Of a stretch of DNA of 64,000 nt, positions 7,567 to 16,823 are shown piece after piece. Under the pieces are notes generated by a model that searched no databases, had not been told where the DNA came from, and saw only the letters and a list, made by a program, of their open reading frames with translations. Made by a program: the position numbers and the translations under genes. Numbering within the stretch: the stretch's first letter is position 1; each line of letters starts with the position of its first letter. This stretch comes from Candidatus Raymondbacteria bacterium RIFOXYA2_FULL_49_16 (GTDB taxonomy: Bacteria > Fibrobacterota > OXYB2-FULL-49-7 > XYB2-FULL-49-35): positions 50,434 to 114,433 of the forward strand of contig MFYT01000071.1 in the NCBI GenBank assembly GCA_001789205.1. The letters are read 5' to 3'.

Positions 7567-9174
7567 ATGGTCCATATCTTCATCCAGGCGCGTATGACTT
7601 CATCCCGGCTTCCGGGAAAGGTTCTTATGCCCATGGCCCGCATGCCTCTTGTTGTTCTGTGCGCACAACGCGCGGCAAACACAGGCTTGCCGGTTACGGT
7701 CCTTACCTCAAACGATCCCTCAGACCAGATCATCGAAGAAACCATGCGCAAGCATGAGATCAACTGTTTTCGCGGTTCGTTGAACAATGTCCTGGAACGG
7801 TTCATCAAGGCCGCTGAAATGCTTCCTGACTCATATGTCATTGTACGCCTCACTGCTGACAATGTTGTTCCTGACGGCGCATTTATCCAAGAGCTTGTTG
7901 ACCAGCTCCAGGCAAAGGGTCTCGAATACCTCGGCACTTCCTCACCCCAGGACAGACTGCCCTATGGCCTTAGCGCAGAGGCCTTTACCGTGGCAGCGCT
8001 TCGCTCAATGGCGAAATACGGCCATGTGCCTGCTGTCATGGAGCATGTAACGCCCATGTTGCGTGCCTATGGATCAAAAGAGCTTTTCAGGCCAAAATCG
8101 CTCGAAAAAGACCTTAGCCAGCTTCGTTGCACCATTGACACGCAGGACGACTATGATCGCATGGTTGCCTTGTTCAAAGGCTGTAAAAACCCTGCTTCTC
8201 TGTCGTGGACAAACCTGTGTGAAAAGCTGGCCAAACTGCCTGGCCAACCAAAATTTCGTGTGCCTTTTTCCATAAAATACAGCACTGTGCATTCATGTAT
8301 TACCCTGGGAACTGTGCAACTGGGCCTGGCATATGGCGCAACAAACAAGAGCGGCATGCCTTCTGAAAAGCAGGCAATCACTATTATCCACGAGGCAATC
8401 AAACACGGTGTTGTCACCCTTGATACTGCACGCGCCTATGGCGAATCCGAGGCCAGGCTTGGCAAGGCCCTTGCCAATGGCCTTGCCGCCCAAGTGCGGG
8501 TCATTACCAAGCTTTCCCCAGATTGCAAATCCCCCACAGATGTTGAATCAAGCATATATAAATCCTGTAAAAACCTTGGACAGACCAAATTGCAGACACT
8601 GTTGCTGCATCGCTGGGAAACGCACAAGGACAAAAAGATCTGGGACCATCTTGTTGGCTTAAAAAAATCAGGCATTATTCAGGACCTAGGCGCTTCTGTT
8701 CAGGACACAAAAGAGCTTATGGATGCGCTCAAAGACCGCGATGTGTCCCTCATTCAACTGCCCTTTAATCTGCTTGATTGGCGCTGGCTCAATCCCAAAG
8801 TACAAAATGCCCTAAAAAAGCGGCCAGATATCATTATCCATGCCCGAAGCGCCCTGCTCCAGGGAGTGCTCATTTCCCCCGCAAAGGCCTGGCCAAAGAT
8901 TAAAGGGTTCAATGCCAGCCAGGCAGTGAAGAAGCTCGATACTTTGGTAAAAGAATTAAAGAGAAAGAACAAGACTGATCTATGCTTGGCCTATGTACGC
9001 GCTCAAGATTGGATAACGAGCATTGTGATAGGCCAGGAAAGTCTTGCTCAGCTCAGGGAAAATTTGAAACTCATGCTCCGGTCTCCGCTTACTCAGGAAC
9101 AGTGCACGCGCGTACAGGATTGTTTCAAGCATAGTACGCCTGAAAAGCTCCTCAATCCAGCGCTCTGGAGTTAA
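7567..9174 (+). CDS. SpsF-type cytidylyltransferase fused to aldo/keto reductase
   Basis: 535 residues in two domains. Residues 1 to about 230 are an SpsF/PseF-like cytidylyltransferase (HIFIQARMTSSRLPGKVL, with VRLTADN and RCTIDTQDD), which would activate a sugar acid with CTP. Residues about 235 to 535 are an aldo/keto reductase with a recognisable tetrad: D286, Y291 (TARAYGE), K315 (VITKLSP) and H348 (LLLHRWE). The same pair of domains recurs at 26941-28598 as two separate frames. The fusion implies that both activities act on the same pathway, probably CMP-nonulosonate formation, but the reductase substrate is unknown. Confidence 0.9.
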   Translation: MVHIFIQARMTSSRLPGKVLMPMARMPLVVLCAQRAANTGLPVTVLTSNDPSDQIIEETMRKHEINCFRGSLNNVLERFIKAAEMLPDSYVIVRLTADNVVPDGAFIQELVDQLQAKGLEYLGTSSPQDRLPYGLSAEAFTVAALRSMAKYGHVPAVMEHVTPMLRAYGSKELFRPKSLEKDLSQLRCTIDTQDDYDRMVALFKGCKNPASLSWTNLCEKLAKLPGQPKFRVPFSIKYSTVHSCITLGTVQLGLAYGATNKSGMPSEKQAITIIHEAIKHGVVTLDTARAYGESEARLGKALANGLAAQVRVITKLSPDCKSPTDVESSIYKSCKNLGQTKLQTLLLHRWETHKDKKIWDHLVGLKKSGIIQDLGASVQDTKELMDALKDRDVSLIQLPFNLLDWRWLNPKVQNALKKRPDIIIHARSALLQGVLISPAKAWPKIKGFNASQAVKKLDTLVKELKRKNKTDLCLAYVRAQDWITSIVIGQESLAQLRENLKLMLRSPLTQEQCTRVQDCFKHSTPEKLLNPALWS

Positions 9175-9177
9175 GTA

Positions 9178-9694
9178 TGTAGAGAAATTCAGGATCAACT
9201 GTTACAACTGCAAAAACAGTTTCCAGTTGTTTTGGTTACTGGGGCGCGGCAGACAGGAAAAACAACGCTGCTGCTTCAATGTTTTCCATCGCATACTTAT
9301 GTCTTATGGACGGTTTTTACTCACGGGTTCACAATCCCTTCCGCTCATGCAGGGAATTAGTGAAAGTTTGGCTGGCAGGGCCGCGTTTTTATCCCTCTAT
9401 CCTTGCACATGGCAAGAAATGCTTTCCATCCCCGGCCGCGATCATGATGAAATATATGATGCCTCCAGAATGGCAACACAAACTATCCAGGGGTTCTACC
9501 CCGAATTTCTTATTAATACCCAATTGGAACCTGCACAATGGCATGCGGCGTATCTGACCTCGTATCTCGAACGCGATGTCAGGAATATGAAGCATATCGG
9601 CGATCTTATGCGTTTTCAAACCTTTGTCGAGCTTCTGGCCGCTTGGGAAGGACAATGCCGTTGCCGCAGGCAGGATTCTGTCATTGGCCCGTGA
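9178..9694 (+). pseudogene. Decayed ATPase (AAA_14/DUF4143-like)
   Basis: The first frame, from 9181, encodes an ATPase start with Walker A sequence VTGARQTGKTTLL, then breaks. A second frame continues with FLLTGSQSLPLMQGISESL and LSLYPCTWQEML, then GFYPEFLINTQ, and the later part YLTSYLERDVRNMK. These are consecutive conserved pieces of one AAA_14/DUF4143 ATPase family, so the gene has frameshifts and internal deletions and ends early. It sits between the cytidylyltransferase and the fucose synthase genes as another dead insertion. Confidence 0.75.
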
Positions 9695-9779
9695 GACAAT
9701 GCCGGTGACCGATACCATTGCCATGACGCATTGGTCAGAGCGTAATGTTTAGCAGTCTCAATATTCACAGGAGTCACTT

Positions 9780-10715
9780 ATGGAAAAACAAGCAAAAATC
9801 TATATCGCGGGCCTCTATGGCATGGTTGGCGCCGCAATTGCCCGCAGTCTGAACAAAAAAGGCTTTAAAAACGTCATTGGCCACTCGTCCCAGGAATTGG
9901 ACCTGCAAAACCAAGCTGCTGTTGACGCATTTTTTCGCAAAGAACGTCCAGACTATGTGTTCCTTGCCGCGGCCAAAGTCGGCGGCATCTACGCAAACAG
10001 CACCTATCCTGCTGAATTCATCTACAACAACCTCCAGATCCAGAACAATATCTTCAATTGCGCGCATATCTACCGGGTAAAAAAGCTGCTTTTCCTGGGA
10101 AGCTCGTGTATCTATCCAAAGCACGCTCCCCAGCCCATGAAAGAAGAACACCTTCTCACCAGCCCTCTTGAGCCCACCAACCAATACTATGCCATTGCCA
10201 AAATAGCGGGCATCATGATGACCGAGGCATACAACCAGCAATACCATACAAATTTCATTTCCTGCATGCCCACAAACCTGTATGGCCCAAACGACAACTA
10301 TGATGCCATGAATTCCCATGTTATTCCCGGACAAATCCGGCGTTTTCACGAGGCAAAAGTCGCGGGAAAATCCGAGGTGGTCATCTGGGGCACAGGCAAA
10401 GTCCGCCGCGAATTTCTCTATGTCGACGATCTTGCCGATGCCTGCGTGTTCATTATGCACGAATACATTGGCAATCAGACCATCAATATTGGCAGCGGCC
10501 AGGAATTTACCATCCGCGAGCTTGCTGAAACCATTAAAAACGTGGTGAAATTCAAAGGCAAAATTGTTTTTGATGCTTCCAAACCCGATGGCACTCCCCG
10601 CAAGCTGCTCGACTCAAACAGATTGCATAAACTTGGCTGGAAGCCAAAGTTTTCGCTCAAACAAGGCCTTGCCCTGGCATACAAGGATTTTCTACTTGGC
10701 AAGGTGAGAATGTGA
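9780..10715 (+). CDS. fcl: GDP-L-fucose synthase
   Basis: 311 residues, an extended short-chain dehydrogenase. It converts GDP-4-keto-6-deoxy-D-mannose to GDP-L-fucose by epimerisation and NADPH reduction. The N-terminal Rossmann motif is modified ([14 protein letters not shown]), the family motif AAAKVGGI follows, and the YxxxK pair is Y137 and K141 (YYAIAK). [19 protein letters not shown] and [12 protein letters not shown] are highly characteristic. No GDP-mannose 4,6-dehydratase is in the window. Confidence 0.95.
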   Translation: MEKQAKIYIAGLYGMVGAAIARSLNKKGFKNVIGHSSQELDLQNQAAVDAFFRKERPDYVFLAAAKVGGIYANSTYPAEFIYNNLQIQNNIFNCAHIYRVKKLLFLGSSCIYPKHAPQPMKEEHLLTSPLEPTNQYYAIAKIAGIMMTEAYNQQYHTNFISCMPTNLYGPNDNYDAMNSHVIPGQIRRFHEAKVAGKSEVVIWGTGKVRREFLYVDDLADACVFIMHEYIGNQTINIGSGQEFTIRELAETIKNVVKFKGKIVFDASKPDGTPRKLLDSNRLHKLGWKPKFSLKQGLALAYKDFLLGKVRM

Positions 10716-10749
10716 TAGGTCGTGAAAAATTAAATATGAATTACTCTTT

Positions 10750-10791
10750 GCTGAAATGTCCGCGAACCACGACAATGATTCTGCCAAGACG
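10750..10791 (+). pseudogene. neuB/pseI 5' fragment A
   Basis: About 42 bases matching codons 11-24 of the intact gene at 25473 (GAAATGTCCGCGAACCAC, then AATGATTCTGCCAAG). It is the most diverged copy, and marks the left end of the cassette array. Confidence 0.75.
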
Positions 10792-10908
10792 CAGTTGTGT
10801 TGTCTCTGCTTGTCCTCGATTTGTCTGTTATTATAAATTATATTCTAACTGTGAAGAAGAACAGGTTTTCGTTGTCTTTGCTGAAGGCTTTATCGAGGTG
10901 GATTTCTC

Positions 10909-11286
10909 ATGAGTGAAAGAACTGTTCTGGAGCTTGACGATATCGGCAGGAAATCGTATTCCGATATGCTTGCCAACCATCCTTTAAAGGCCGCGTCTCC
11001 TCAGATGGTTGAACGTGCCAAAGCAGTTGCCAGGGAGATGGCGGCGTTTCTTTCACGGGACTATGGCGCCAAAAAGGTGTGGCTGTTCGGATCGTTGGCG
11101 AATGGCGCCTTTTCAGCCGTCTCTGATTTGGACATAGCATATCAAGGTATTGAGCCCTCGTTTTATTTCCGTGTTTATGCAAGAATTTCCGAAATGTTCC
11201 AGCCATTCAATGTTGACCTTGTGGATGTGGATGACTGCAGGCCGGATTTGCTGAGAGAAATTCTTGAAAAAGGAATTATACTATGA
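10909..11286 (+). CDS. mntA: MNT-type nucleotidyltransferase antitoxin
   Basis: 125 residues with the minimal nucleotidyltransferase signature: G61-S62 in FGSLANGAF and D73/D75 in SDLDIAY. In MntA/HepT systems the MNT protein adds AMP to the HEPN partner and so inactivates it. Here it overlaps the HEPN gene by four bases, as expected for a translationally coupled TA pair. This is the first module in the array. Confidence 0.88.
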   Translation: MSERTVLELDDIGRKSYSDMLANHPLKAASPQMVERAKAVAREMAAFLSRDYGAKKVWLFGSLANGAFSAVSDLDIAYQGIEPSFYFRVYARISEMFQPFNVDLVDVDDCRPDLLREILEKGIIL

Positions 11287-11750
11287 CAGACCTCAAGGAG
11301 CACCTTGCGGGGCGGATTCGACAATACCTTACCGACTTAGTGCAGGTGCAGGAGCGAGTCCTAAAAGTTTGGGACGCCTATGAAAAAACGAAGAACGAGT
11401 TCCTGCTCGACAGTGTTGCGCTAAACCTCCAAAATTTTTACTCTGCAGTCGAAAATATGCTCAAAGCCATTGCGGAAAGGATAGACGGACACCTGCCCAT
11501 AGGCGAAAATTGGCACTCCGAATTATTGGGCCAACTTTCGACTGAAGTTTCAGGCTTGCGACCGGCCGTGATTTCCCATGCAACAAAGGAAGGCTTAAGC
11601 GAATACCGGAGTTTCCGCCATATCGTACGGAATATCTATGCGTTCAATATGGATCCGAGAAAGATAAAACCCCTTATTGATAAGCTGCCCACGGCTACAC
11701 AAGGTTTACAGAAGGAACTTATTGCATTTCTGGCTTTGCTGGGCTCGTAG
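11283..11750 (+). CDS. HEPN-domain protein (HepT-like toxin)
   Basis: 155 residues, all helical, ending in the conserved region YRSFRHIVRNIYAFNMDP, which holds the arginine-histidine cluster of this HEPN subfamily. HEPN toxins are usually RNases. It partners the MNT protein upstream. The same pair recurs at 17745-18540 with about the same architecture and a RHIVRHIYGFSLDP motif. Confidence 0.85.
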   Translation: MTDLKEHLAGRIRQYLTDLVQVQERVLKVWDAYEKTKNEFLLDSVALNLQNFYSAVENMLKAIAERIDGHLPIGENWHSELLGQLSTEVSGLRPAVISHATKEGLSEYRSFRHIVRNIYAFNMDPRKIKPLIDKLPTATQGLQKELIAFLALLGS

Positions 11751-11883
11751 CATTATGATCAAGACCTGCTTGGTCCTTGTTTTTGACTCCCGCCAGCCTG
11801 GATACACCAGTGATTTTTGAATTGAACTCTGAAGGGCTGAACATCAGAGTAACTTCAGAGTTCTTTGGGTTCATATTGGGATC

Positions 11884-11938
11884 AACCTTAACCTTGGCCT
11901 TCTTCTCTTCCTCGACCTCAACCTCAACCTCAACCTTC
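11884..11938 (+). repeat. Hexamer array, (RRCCTY)n
   Basis: About nine units of the degenerate hexamer RRCCTY, interrupted by a pure pyrimidine stretch CTTCTCTTC. It ends with CTTCCC directly at the ATG of neuB fragment B. Confidence 0.9.
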
Positions 11939-11940
11939 CC

Positions 11941-12021
11941 ATGACCCAATCTCCCTGCTTCATCATCGCCGAGATGTCCGCGAACCATAACCATGATTAT
12001 GCCAAAACCAAGCGCGTGGTA
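11941..12021 (+). pseudogene. neuB/pseI 5' fragment B
   Basis: About 80 bases matching the first 27 codons of the intact gene at 25473 from its ATG, then breaking off. The start codon and hexamer tract upstream are arranged exactly as at the intact gene. Confidence 0.9.
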
Positions 12022-12026
12022 AATAC

Positions 12027-13433
12027 ATGACTCATGAAATGCTGAAATTGCTCATCTCTGAAGGTGAGGGGTTGCGAGTAGAATTTAAAGAGCGGTATTC
12101 CACAAAGATCGATAAGGATATTGTCGCCTTTGCTAATGCGCAAGGCGGGTACCTGCTGCTCGGTGTTGCAGATGACCGGCGCGTGTGCGGTGAGACATTA
12201 ACGAACGCGATGAAGGCGGAGATTCTTTCGATTGCGCGCAACTGCGATCCCATGATAGACATTGAACGCATTTCACAAGTCGGGAATGTTGTCGTCGTCG
12301 AGGTCGCTGAAGGCCATGCGCGTCCGTACGCCTGCTCATCCGGTCATTTTCGCAGAATTGATGGCGCAACGCAAAAAATGAACAGCGCGGAATTGAGGGC
12401 GATGTTCAAAGCTACAACAGTGATCTCATTTGAAGATATGGCCTGTAAGCGTTGTGCAACCCAGGATATTTCAAAACAGAAAATAGAGGCGTTTTTTAAA
12501 CAGACGGGCATATCCCTTAAAAAGTATGATGTAAAAAATGTGATGCGGAGTTTAAATTTCGGTTCGAGTGTAGAAGTGTTTAATGCGGGGGTTTTGCTGT
12601 TTGCGAAAACCCCGACACGGATATTGCCGCAATGCCGCATTTCTTTGCTCGCCTTTAAAGGGACCCGCAAAGTTGATATTTATGATCGGGCTGATGTCGA
12701 GGATGATTTGCTCGCGCAGTATTCCGGGGCCATGGCGTTTCTTAAAAAGCACTTGAACATCAGGACGGAAATCAGTAATGCGATACGGAATGATAAATAT
12801 GAGATTCCGATTGATGCATTGCGTGAAGCGATAATAAATGCCATTGTTCATCGTGACTACTCGGTGCGCGGTTCGAATGTCTCCGTTGAAGTCTTTGATG
12901 ACAGGGTAGTGATTACAAATCCCGGCGAAGTAATGCCCGGTGTTGTCCTGGACGGATCCGCGCATATATCAGCGCGTAGAAATCCGGCGATTGCCGATGC
13001 GTTTGGCCGTATAGAACTTGTCGAAAGAGCGGGGACTGGATTAGAGCGAATGATTCGAATGGTCAAAGAAGACGGGCTTCCCCAGCCGGATATTTCAGGT
13101 GGAATATATTTTTCCATAACATTTTTCCGCGATCCAGAACGATCACTCAAGCATACCACAGGGGAAGTCACAGGGGAAGTCACAGGGGAAGTCACAGGGG
13201 AAGTCAAAAAGTTATTGTTGGCGTGCGGCAAGTCAACAACTCGTAAACAATTACAAGATAGGCTCCTTCTAAAGAGTGAGGAGAATTTCAGAAAATTGTA
13301 TCTGGTTCCAGCTCTTGAATCAGGCTATATTGAGATGACTATCCCCGGCAAGCCCAATAGCCGTTTGCAGAAATACCGTCTGACTGATAAAGGGCGCAGG
13401 CACCTTCAAGCTGTAGAAAGAATTAATGCTTAA
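12027..13433 (+). CDS. AlbA_2-domain ATP-binding protein
   Basis: 468 residues. Residues about 12-120 form the Schlafen AlbA_2 putative nucleic acid-binding domain (GEGLRVEFKE, ANAQGGYLLLGVADD). The C-terminal part has the HATPase-like region with INAIVHRDYSVRG, VITNPGEV and RNPAIADAFGRIE. A linker at residues 378-393 consists of four TGEV repeats, before a final winged-helix region. The family is often called RecG-like or a putative transcriptional regulator and is common in defence islands. It forms a one-gene module in the array. Function not established. Confidence 0.85.
   Translation: MTHEMLKLLISEGEGLRVEFKERYSTKIDKDIVAFANAQGGYLLLGVADDRRVCGETLTNAMKAEILSIARNCDPMIDIERISQVGNVVVVEVAEGHARPYACSSGHFRRIDGATQKMNSAELRAMFKATTVISFEDMACKRCATQDISKQKIEAFFKQTGISLKKYDVKNVMRSLNFGSSVEVFNAGVLLFAKTPTRILPQCRISLLAFKGTRKVDIYDRADVEDDLLAQYSGAMAFLKKHLNIRTEISNAIRNDKYEIPIDALREAIINAIVHRDYSVRGSNVSVEVFDDRVVITNPGEVMPGVVLDGSAHISARRNPAIADAFGRIELVERAGTGLERMIRMVKEDGLPQPDISGGIYFSITFFRDPERSLKHTTGEVTGEVTGEVTGEVKKLLLACGKSTTRKQLQDRLLLKSEENFRKLYLVPALESGYIEMTIPGKPNSRLQKYRLTDKGRRHLQAVERINA
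13158..13205 (+). repeat. Four tandem 12-bp units inside AlbA gene
   Basis: ACAGGGGAAGTC repeated four times in frame, encoding TGEV four times between the ATP-binding and winged-helix parts. Perfect repeats suggest recent slippage. Confidence 0.95.
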
Positions 13434-13449
13434 TCAGAGACTTGATATT

Positions 13450-13563
13450 TTAACCTCGGCCTTATCTTTGATTTTAGCCTCGGCCTCAACCTTGACCTCG
13501 ACCTTGACCTTGACCTCGGCCTTCTTCCCCTCGGCCTCAACCTTAACCTCGACCTTAATCTTC
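13450..13563 (+). repeat. Hexamer array, (RRCCTY)n
   Basis: One of the longest arrays, about 17 units with transitions only at the variable positions, and a pyrimidine interruption CTTCTTCCCCTC. It directly precedes neuB fragment C. Confidence 0.92.
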
Positions 13564-13565
13564 CC

Positions 13566-13634
13566 ATGACCCAATCTCCCTGCTTCATCATCGCCGAAAT
13601 GTCCGTGAACCACAACCATGACTTTGACAAGGCC
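13566..13634 (+). pseudogene. neuB/pseI 5' fragment C
   Basis: About 69 bases starting at the neuB ATG and covering 23 codons, then diverging. It carries point differences from the other fragments, such as GTGAAC instead of GCGAAC. Confidence 0.9.
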
Positions 13635-13655
13635 TTTTTTCAAAGCAGATAAATA

Positions 13656-14903
13656 ATGAAGAACAAGAAAGAGACAAAAATAAAAACGACGGGAACTGGC
13701 GCAACAACCATCAAACCCGTAGAACGCGTGGCGAACTTGCGCCAATCTCGCGGTCGTACAAGGGAAGGGGCAGTATTCCCTGTTCCGCTATCCTTGCGCG
13801 AGATGCCGCCTGACTATGGCGTTGTGCTTTCCGGGCTGAAGCAGCGGATTGCCGCTGCACAGGCCCGCGCAGCTCTCTCGGTATGCACGGAGCTTATTGC
13901 CCTCTACTGGCATGTAGGAGCGACGATCGTGGAACGCCAGATGCGGGCCGGATGGGGTGATGCCGTTGTCGAGCGTCTTTCATATGACCTGCGCCGGGCC
14001 TTTCCAGGTCTTGAAGGGTTTTCGCCCCGCAATATCTGGAGGATGCGCGCTTTTTTCCTTGCGTGGTCAGGGGGTATGAAAAAACTGACACAAGCTGTGT
14101 CAGAAACCAGAGTCAGGCTTACTGAAAAGAAAGTGCCACAGGCTGTGTCAGAAATTCCGTGGGGTCAGAATATCATGCTCCTGCAGAAACTGGATCGTAT
14201 CGAGGACAGGCTCTGGTACGCCAAACGGACACGGGAATTTGGTTGGAGCCGTGCCATCCTTCAAGAACAGATTGCAAAAAAGGCGCATATCCGGCAGGGC
14301 AAGGCGACAACAAACTTCGCCCGTACGCTGAAAAGGCCGCAGGCTGACCTTGCCCAGCAGGTACTCAAAGACCCATACACCTTCGACTTTCTGACAGTGG
14401 GCCGTGCCGCGCATGAGCGGGTCACTGAACGCGACCTGGTGGCTCATGTAAGGGAGTTCCTGCTTGAACTCGGTGTTGGCTTTGCCTTTATCGGCAATCA
14501 GGTGAAACTTACGGTGGGCGGTACCGACTACTTCATCGACCTGTTGTTCTACCATGTGCACTTGCGTTGCTATGTTGTTGTGGAATTGAAAGCGGTCATG
14601 TTTAAGCCGGAACATGCCGGCAAGATGAACTTTTATCTTTCCGCGGTGGACGACCTGCTTAAACACCCTGACGACCAGCCGAGTATCGGACTTTTGCTTT
14701 GCCGTTCGCGTGATAAGGTCCGGGTCGAATATGCGTTGCGGGACATCCGGAAACCCATTGGCGTTGCCGAATGGGAGACGAAAATCACCAAATTTCTGCC
14801 TGAAGAAATGAAATCCAGCCTGCCCAGTATTGAGGAAATAGAGGCTGAACTGCAAGAAAATAACCGAGAGGGTGCGGATGCCATGAATACGGATAATAAA
14901 TGA
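13656..14903 (+). CDS. DUF1016 (YhcG family) PDDEXK nuclease
   Basis: 415 residues. The N-terminal DUF1016 region (ALYWHVGATIVERQ, LSYDLRRAFP, FSPRNIWRMRAFF) is followed by a variable segment and then the PDDEXK nuclease domain. Catalytic residues are D295 (FIDLLFYH) and E310-x-K312 (VVELKA). The variable segment at residues 143-166 is encoded by DNA that contains a perfect hairpin (14085-14103) and a near copy of it (14134-14153). It is a single-gene module with neuB fragments on both sides. The family's role is not settled; DNA or RNA restriction is likely. Confidence 0.9.
   Translation: MKNKKETKIKTTGTGATTIKPVERVANLRQSRGRTREGAVFPVPLSLREMPPDYGVVLSGLKQRIAAAQARAALSVCTELIALYWHVGATIVERQMRAGWGDAVVERLSYDLRRAFPGLEGFSPRNIWRMRAFFLAWSGGMKKLTQAVSETRVRLTEKKVPQAVSEIPWGQNIMLLQKLDRIEDRLWYAKRTREFGWSRAILQEQIAKKAHIRQGKATTNFARTLKRPQADLAQQVLKDPYTFDFLTVGRAAHERVTERDLVAHVREFLLELGVGFAFIGNQVKLTVGGTDYFIDLLFYHVHLRCYVVVELKAVMFKPEHAGKMNFYLSAVDDLLKHPDDQPSIGLLLCRSRDKVRVEYALRDIRKPIGVAEWETKITKFLPEEMKSSLPSIEEIEAELQENNREGADAMNTDNK
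14085..14153 (+). repeat. In-frame hairpin pair within DUF1016 gene
   Basis: CTGACACA, loop AGC, TGTGTCAG at 14085-14103 is a perfect stem of 8 bp. A near copy with GCCACAGGCTGTGTCAG follows at about 14135. Both lie in frame between the DUF1016 N-terminal and nuclease domains. Confidence 0.9.
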
Positions 14904-14951
14904 ACCGGCTGATTAAGGCGTTTCAATATGATTTCATCAGAACGCTTTCTC

Positions 14952-15005
14952 TCGCCTTCTTCTCCTCGGCCTCAACCTCGACCTCGACCTCGACCTCAAT
15001 CTTCC
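14952..15005 (+). repeat. Hexamer array, (RRCCTY)n
   Basis: Six units, mostly GACCTC, preceded by the pyrimidine interruption CTTCTTCTCCTC. Ends with CTTCCC at the next ATG. Confidence 0.9.
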
Positions 15006-15006
15006 C

Positions 15007-15118
15007 ATGATCCAATCTCCCTGCTTCATCATCGCCGAAATGTCCGCGAACCACAACCATGCCTTTGCCAAGGCCAAACGCATGGTCAGGATCGCAAAAG
15101 AGTGCGGCGCAGATGCCG
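15007..15118 (+). pseudogene. neuB/pseI 5' fragment D
   Basis: 112 bases matching the first 37 codons of the intact gene, to the ECGADA codons, and then broken. The remaining 130 bases before the next gene hold two operator-like palindromes. Confidence 0.9.
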
Positions 15119-15162
15119 TGCTTAAGGAAAGGGCTGATAAAACGGATTGGGTTTGATTTAGC

Positions 15163-15207
15163 ATTCCCAATTCCAGAATAGAGAATAAGTATTCCCGTTT
15201 ACGGAAT
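15163..15207 (+). promoter_or_regulatory. Two 17-bp operator-like palindromes
   Basis: ATTCC, seven bases, AGAAT at 15163-15179 and ATTCC, seven bases, GGAAT at 15191-15207. Both are 17 bases long and 28 bases apart start to start, about 45 bases before the start of the HTH gene at 15252. Likely binding sites for that HTH protein (inference). Confidence 0.55.
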
Positions 15208-15251
15208 TAAGAATGTATATTATCTGGAAAGTTTTAAAATAAAGGAACTTT

Positions 15252-15770
15252 ATGAAGCCCCAGGAAATATTTGTTGCCTTGAAACTTCTGGCTTATGGCC
15301 GTAAGCCATGGAACTACGAAGAAATCGCCCAAAGTCTTAAGATTAGTCCATCCAACTTGCATAGATCCGTAAAAGCACTGGCCTTCTCCGGCCTTTTTAT
15401 CGAAGAATACAAATGCCTTAATAACAGCCTGCTTGAGGAATTTCTTCTGCATGGGGTCAAAGTTGTTTTCCCGGTTAAAGCAGGTGGCGTTGTCCGTGGT
15501 ATGTTGACCGCACATTCGGCGCCCGCTTTCAAAGATTCCTTTAAACCAAACCCTCAAGACGCTTATGTTTGGCCTGATGCTAATTCGGAGAACAAGGGAT
15601 TCTCCGTTGAACCCTTATACAAAGCAGCCCCCGCAGCCTCTTCTTTAGATGCGGATCTGTATGGGCTTCTGGCTTGCGTGGATGTCTTGAGAATAGGCAA
15701 AGCCAGAGAAAGAAATATCGCGGTTGAACTTCTCAAAAAAGCTTTCGCGGACTATGGCAAATTACCTTAA
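15252..15770 (+). CDS. HTH-domain protein, likely antitoxin partner of nucleotidyltransferase
   Basis: 172 residues with a winged-helix or MarR-like N-terminal region, YEEIAQSLKISPSNLHRSVKAL. The C-terminal half is less conserved in appearance. A Shine-Dalgarno sequence (AAAGGAAC) lies nine bases upstream. The reading frame overlaps the start of a damaged nucleotidyltransferase gene by 17 bases, as in HTH plus nucleotidyltransferase TA pairs. Two palindromes upstream suggest autoregulation. Confidence 0.8.
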   Translation: MKPQEIFVALKLLAYGRKPWNYEEIAQSLKISPSNLHRSVKALAFSGLFIEEYKCLNNSLLEEFLLHGVKVVFPVKAGGVVRGMLTAHSAPAFKDSFKPNPQDAYVWPDANSENKGFSVEPLYKAAPAASSLDADLYGLLACVDVLRIGKARERNIAVELLKKAFADYGKLP

Positions 15771-16157
15771 GCCAAATGACCTTGAGGATTATCCTCTCAG
15801 TGGTTCCACGAAGGCATGCGGCATACCATCGAAGTTGAGTTGCCCGGAAAAACACGAATTAGGATATTGGAACTTCCGGTTTTTCTAGCGACTAAATTTG
15901 AGGCCTTCTTTGATAGGGGCAATGGGGTTTTCTACACTAGCCATGATTTTGAAGATATCGTGAACGTCCTGGCTTATAGGAAATCTTATCAAGAACTTGA
16001 GGCCTTTCCGCTTCATCTTAAGAAGGCTTTTAAAAATTGGGCCAATATTGTTACTTCTGAAAAAGGGATACTATCAACCATAAGCTCCCATCTTCCTCCT
16101 TACGAATCTATAAAAGTATCAGAAAAGGTTTTGGATGTATTCAAGAAGTTGGCATGA
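15754..16157 (+). pseudogene. Nucleotidyltransferase with internal deletion
   Basis: It starts with ATG 15754 (MANYLKPNDLED) and then jumps, with a frame change, to the family's C-terminal half in another frame: WFHEGMRHTIEVELP, FLATKFEAFFDRG, SHDFEDIVNVL. In the family these parts are separated by the active-site region, which is missing. The gene should therefore be inactive. The HTH partner upstream is intact. Confidence 0.8.
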
Positions 16158-16203
16158 CCTGAAATGGGTGATGTTGATTTGGTTAGGCAAGATGAAGCGC
16201 TTT

Positions 16204-16233
16204 GACTTCAACCTTAACCTCGACCTTATTAAC
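16204..16233 (+). repeat. Short hexamer array
   Basis: Five RRCCTY-type units ending six bases before the start of esterase fragment 1. Confidence 0.75.
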
Positions 16234-16238
16234 CTGAC

Positions 16239-16540
16239 ATGACCCTCGACCCGTCCCATGCCCATCTCGAACTCATCCGGCATGCGCCCAGATCACTCGC
16301 ATTCGATCCTGCCCGCAACTTTGAAACCTGGCAGAATGAACTCAAAGCTAAATTTCTTGAGCTTCTTGGCGATTTTCCTGATAAAATTGACCCGGAACTG
16401 CAAATCGAGTGGTGCAAACCCCATTCATCGTTTGAAGAAATCAGGTTTACCTTTTTATCCGAAAAGAATACACGAGTCCCTTGCCACCTGCTTGTTCCCA
16501 GCACAGGAAAGAAACCATCGTTTATATGCCCGGATTAAGC
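16239..16540 (+). pseudogene. Esterase fragment 1, 5' end plus internal deletion
   Basis: It matches the first 280 bases of the intact esterase at 22959, then jumps by about 390 bases to the region encoding DARIKL (ATGCCCGGATTAAGC) and stops. The catalytic serine region is absent. Confidence 0.9.
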
Positions 16541-16613
16541 CGAGCGCTTGACTCGCGTTGCCCAGAAGATTATCTTAGAAAAGTGAAAGGTATAAAATTT
16601 TTCAGGGGGTTTT

Positions 16614-16823
16614 ATGACAAGAAAGTTAACAGTCTCCATTGATGAGCGCGTTTATAAGAGGTTACGAAAGTGCGTCCGAGGACCCCAAATCAGTGAATTT
16701 GTCGAATCGGTGATTGCCCCCCATGTTATTCAGCAGGATTTGGACGCAGAGTATAAAAAGATGTCTCAAGATAAACAGCGGGAAACAGAAGCCTTTGAAT
16801 GGGCCGAAGGGACGCTTGGATGA
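16614..16823 (+). CDS. Ribbon-helix-helix-like antitoxin (MazE/CopG type)
   Basis: 69 residues. RKLTVSIDERVYKRLRK resembles the beta-strand and first helix of ribbon-helix-helix repressors, with FVESVIAPHV as the second helix. It overlaps the MazF-like gene by ATGA. TTCAGGGGG ahead of ATG 16614 provides a Shine-Dalgarno sequence. Intact antitoxin beside a damaged toxin. Confidence 0.83.
   Translation: MTRKLTVSIDERVYKRLRKCVRGPQISEFVESVIAPHVIQQDLDAEYKKMSQDKQRETEAFEWAEGTLG

Noticed and set aside
13430..13745. Long minus-strand open frames rich in Glu, Lys and Val, or Arg and Pro, across hexamer arrays
   Set aside because: They result from the stop-poor repeat itself, occur in several frames at once, lack ribosome-binding sites, and run into truncated neuB sequence read backwards.
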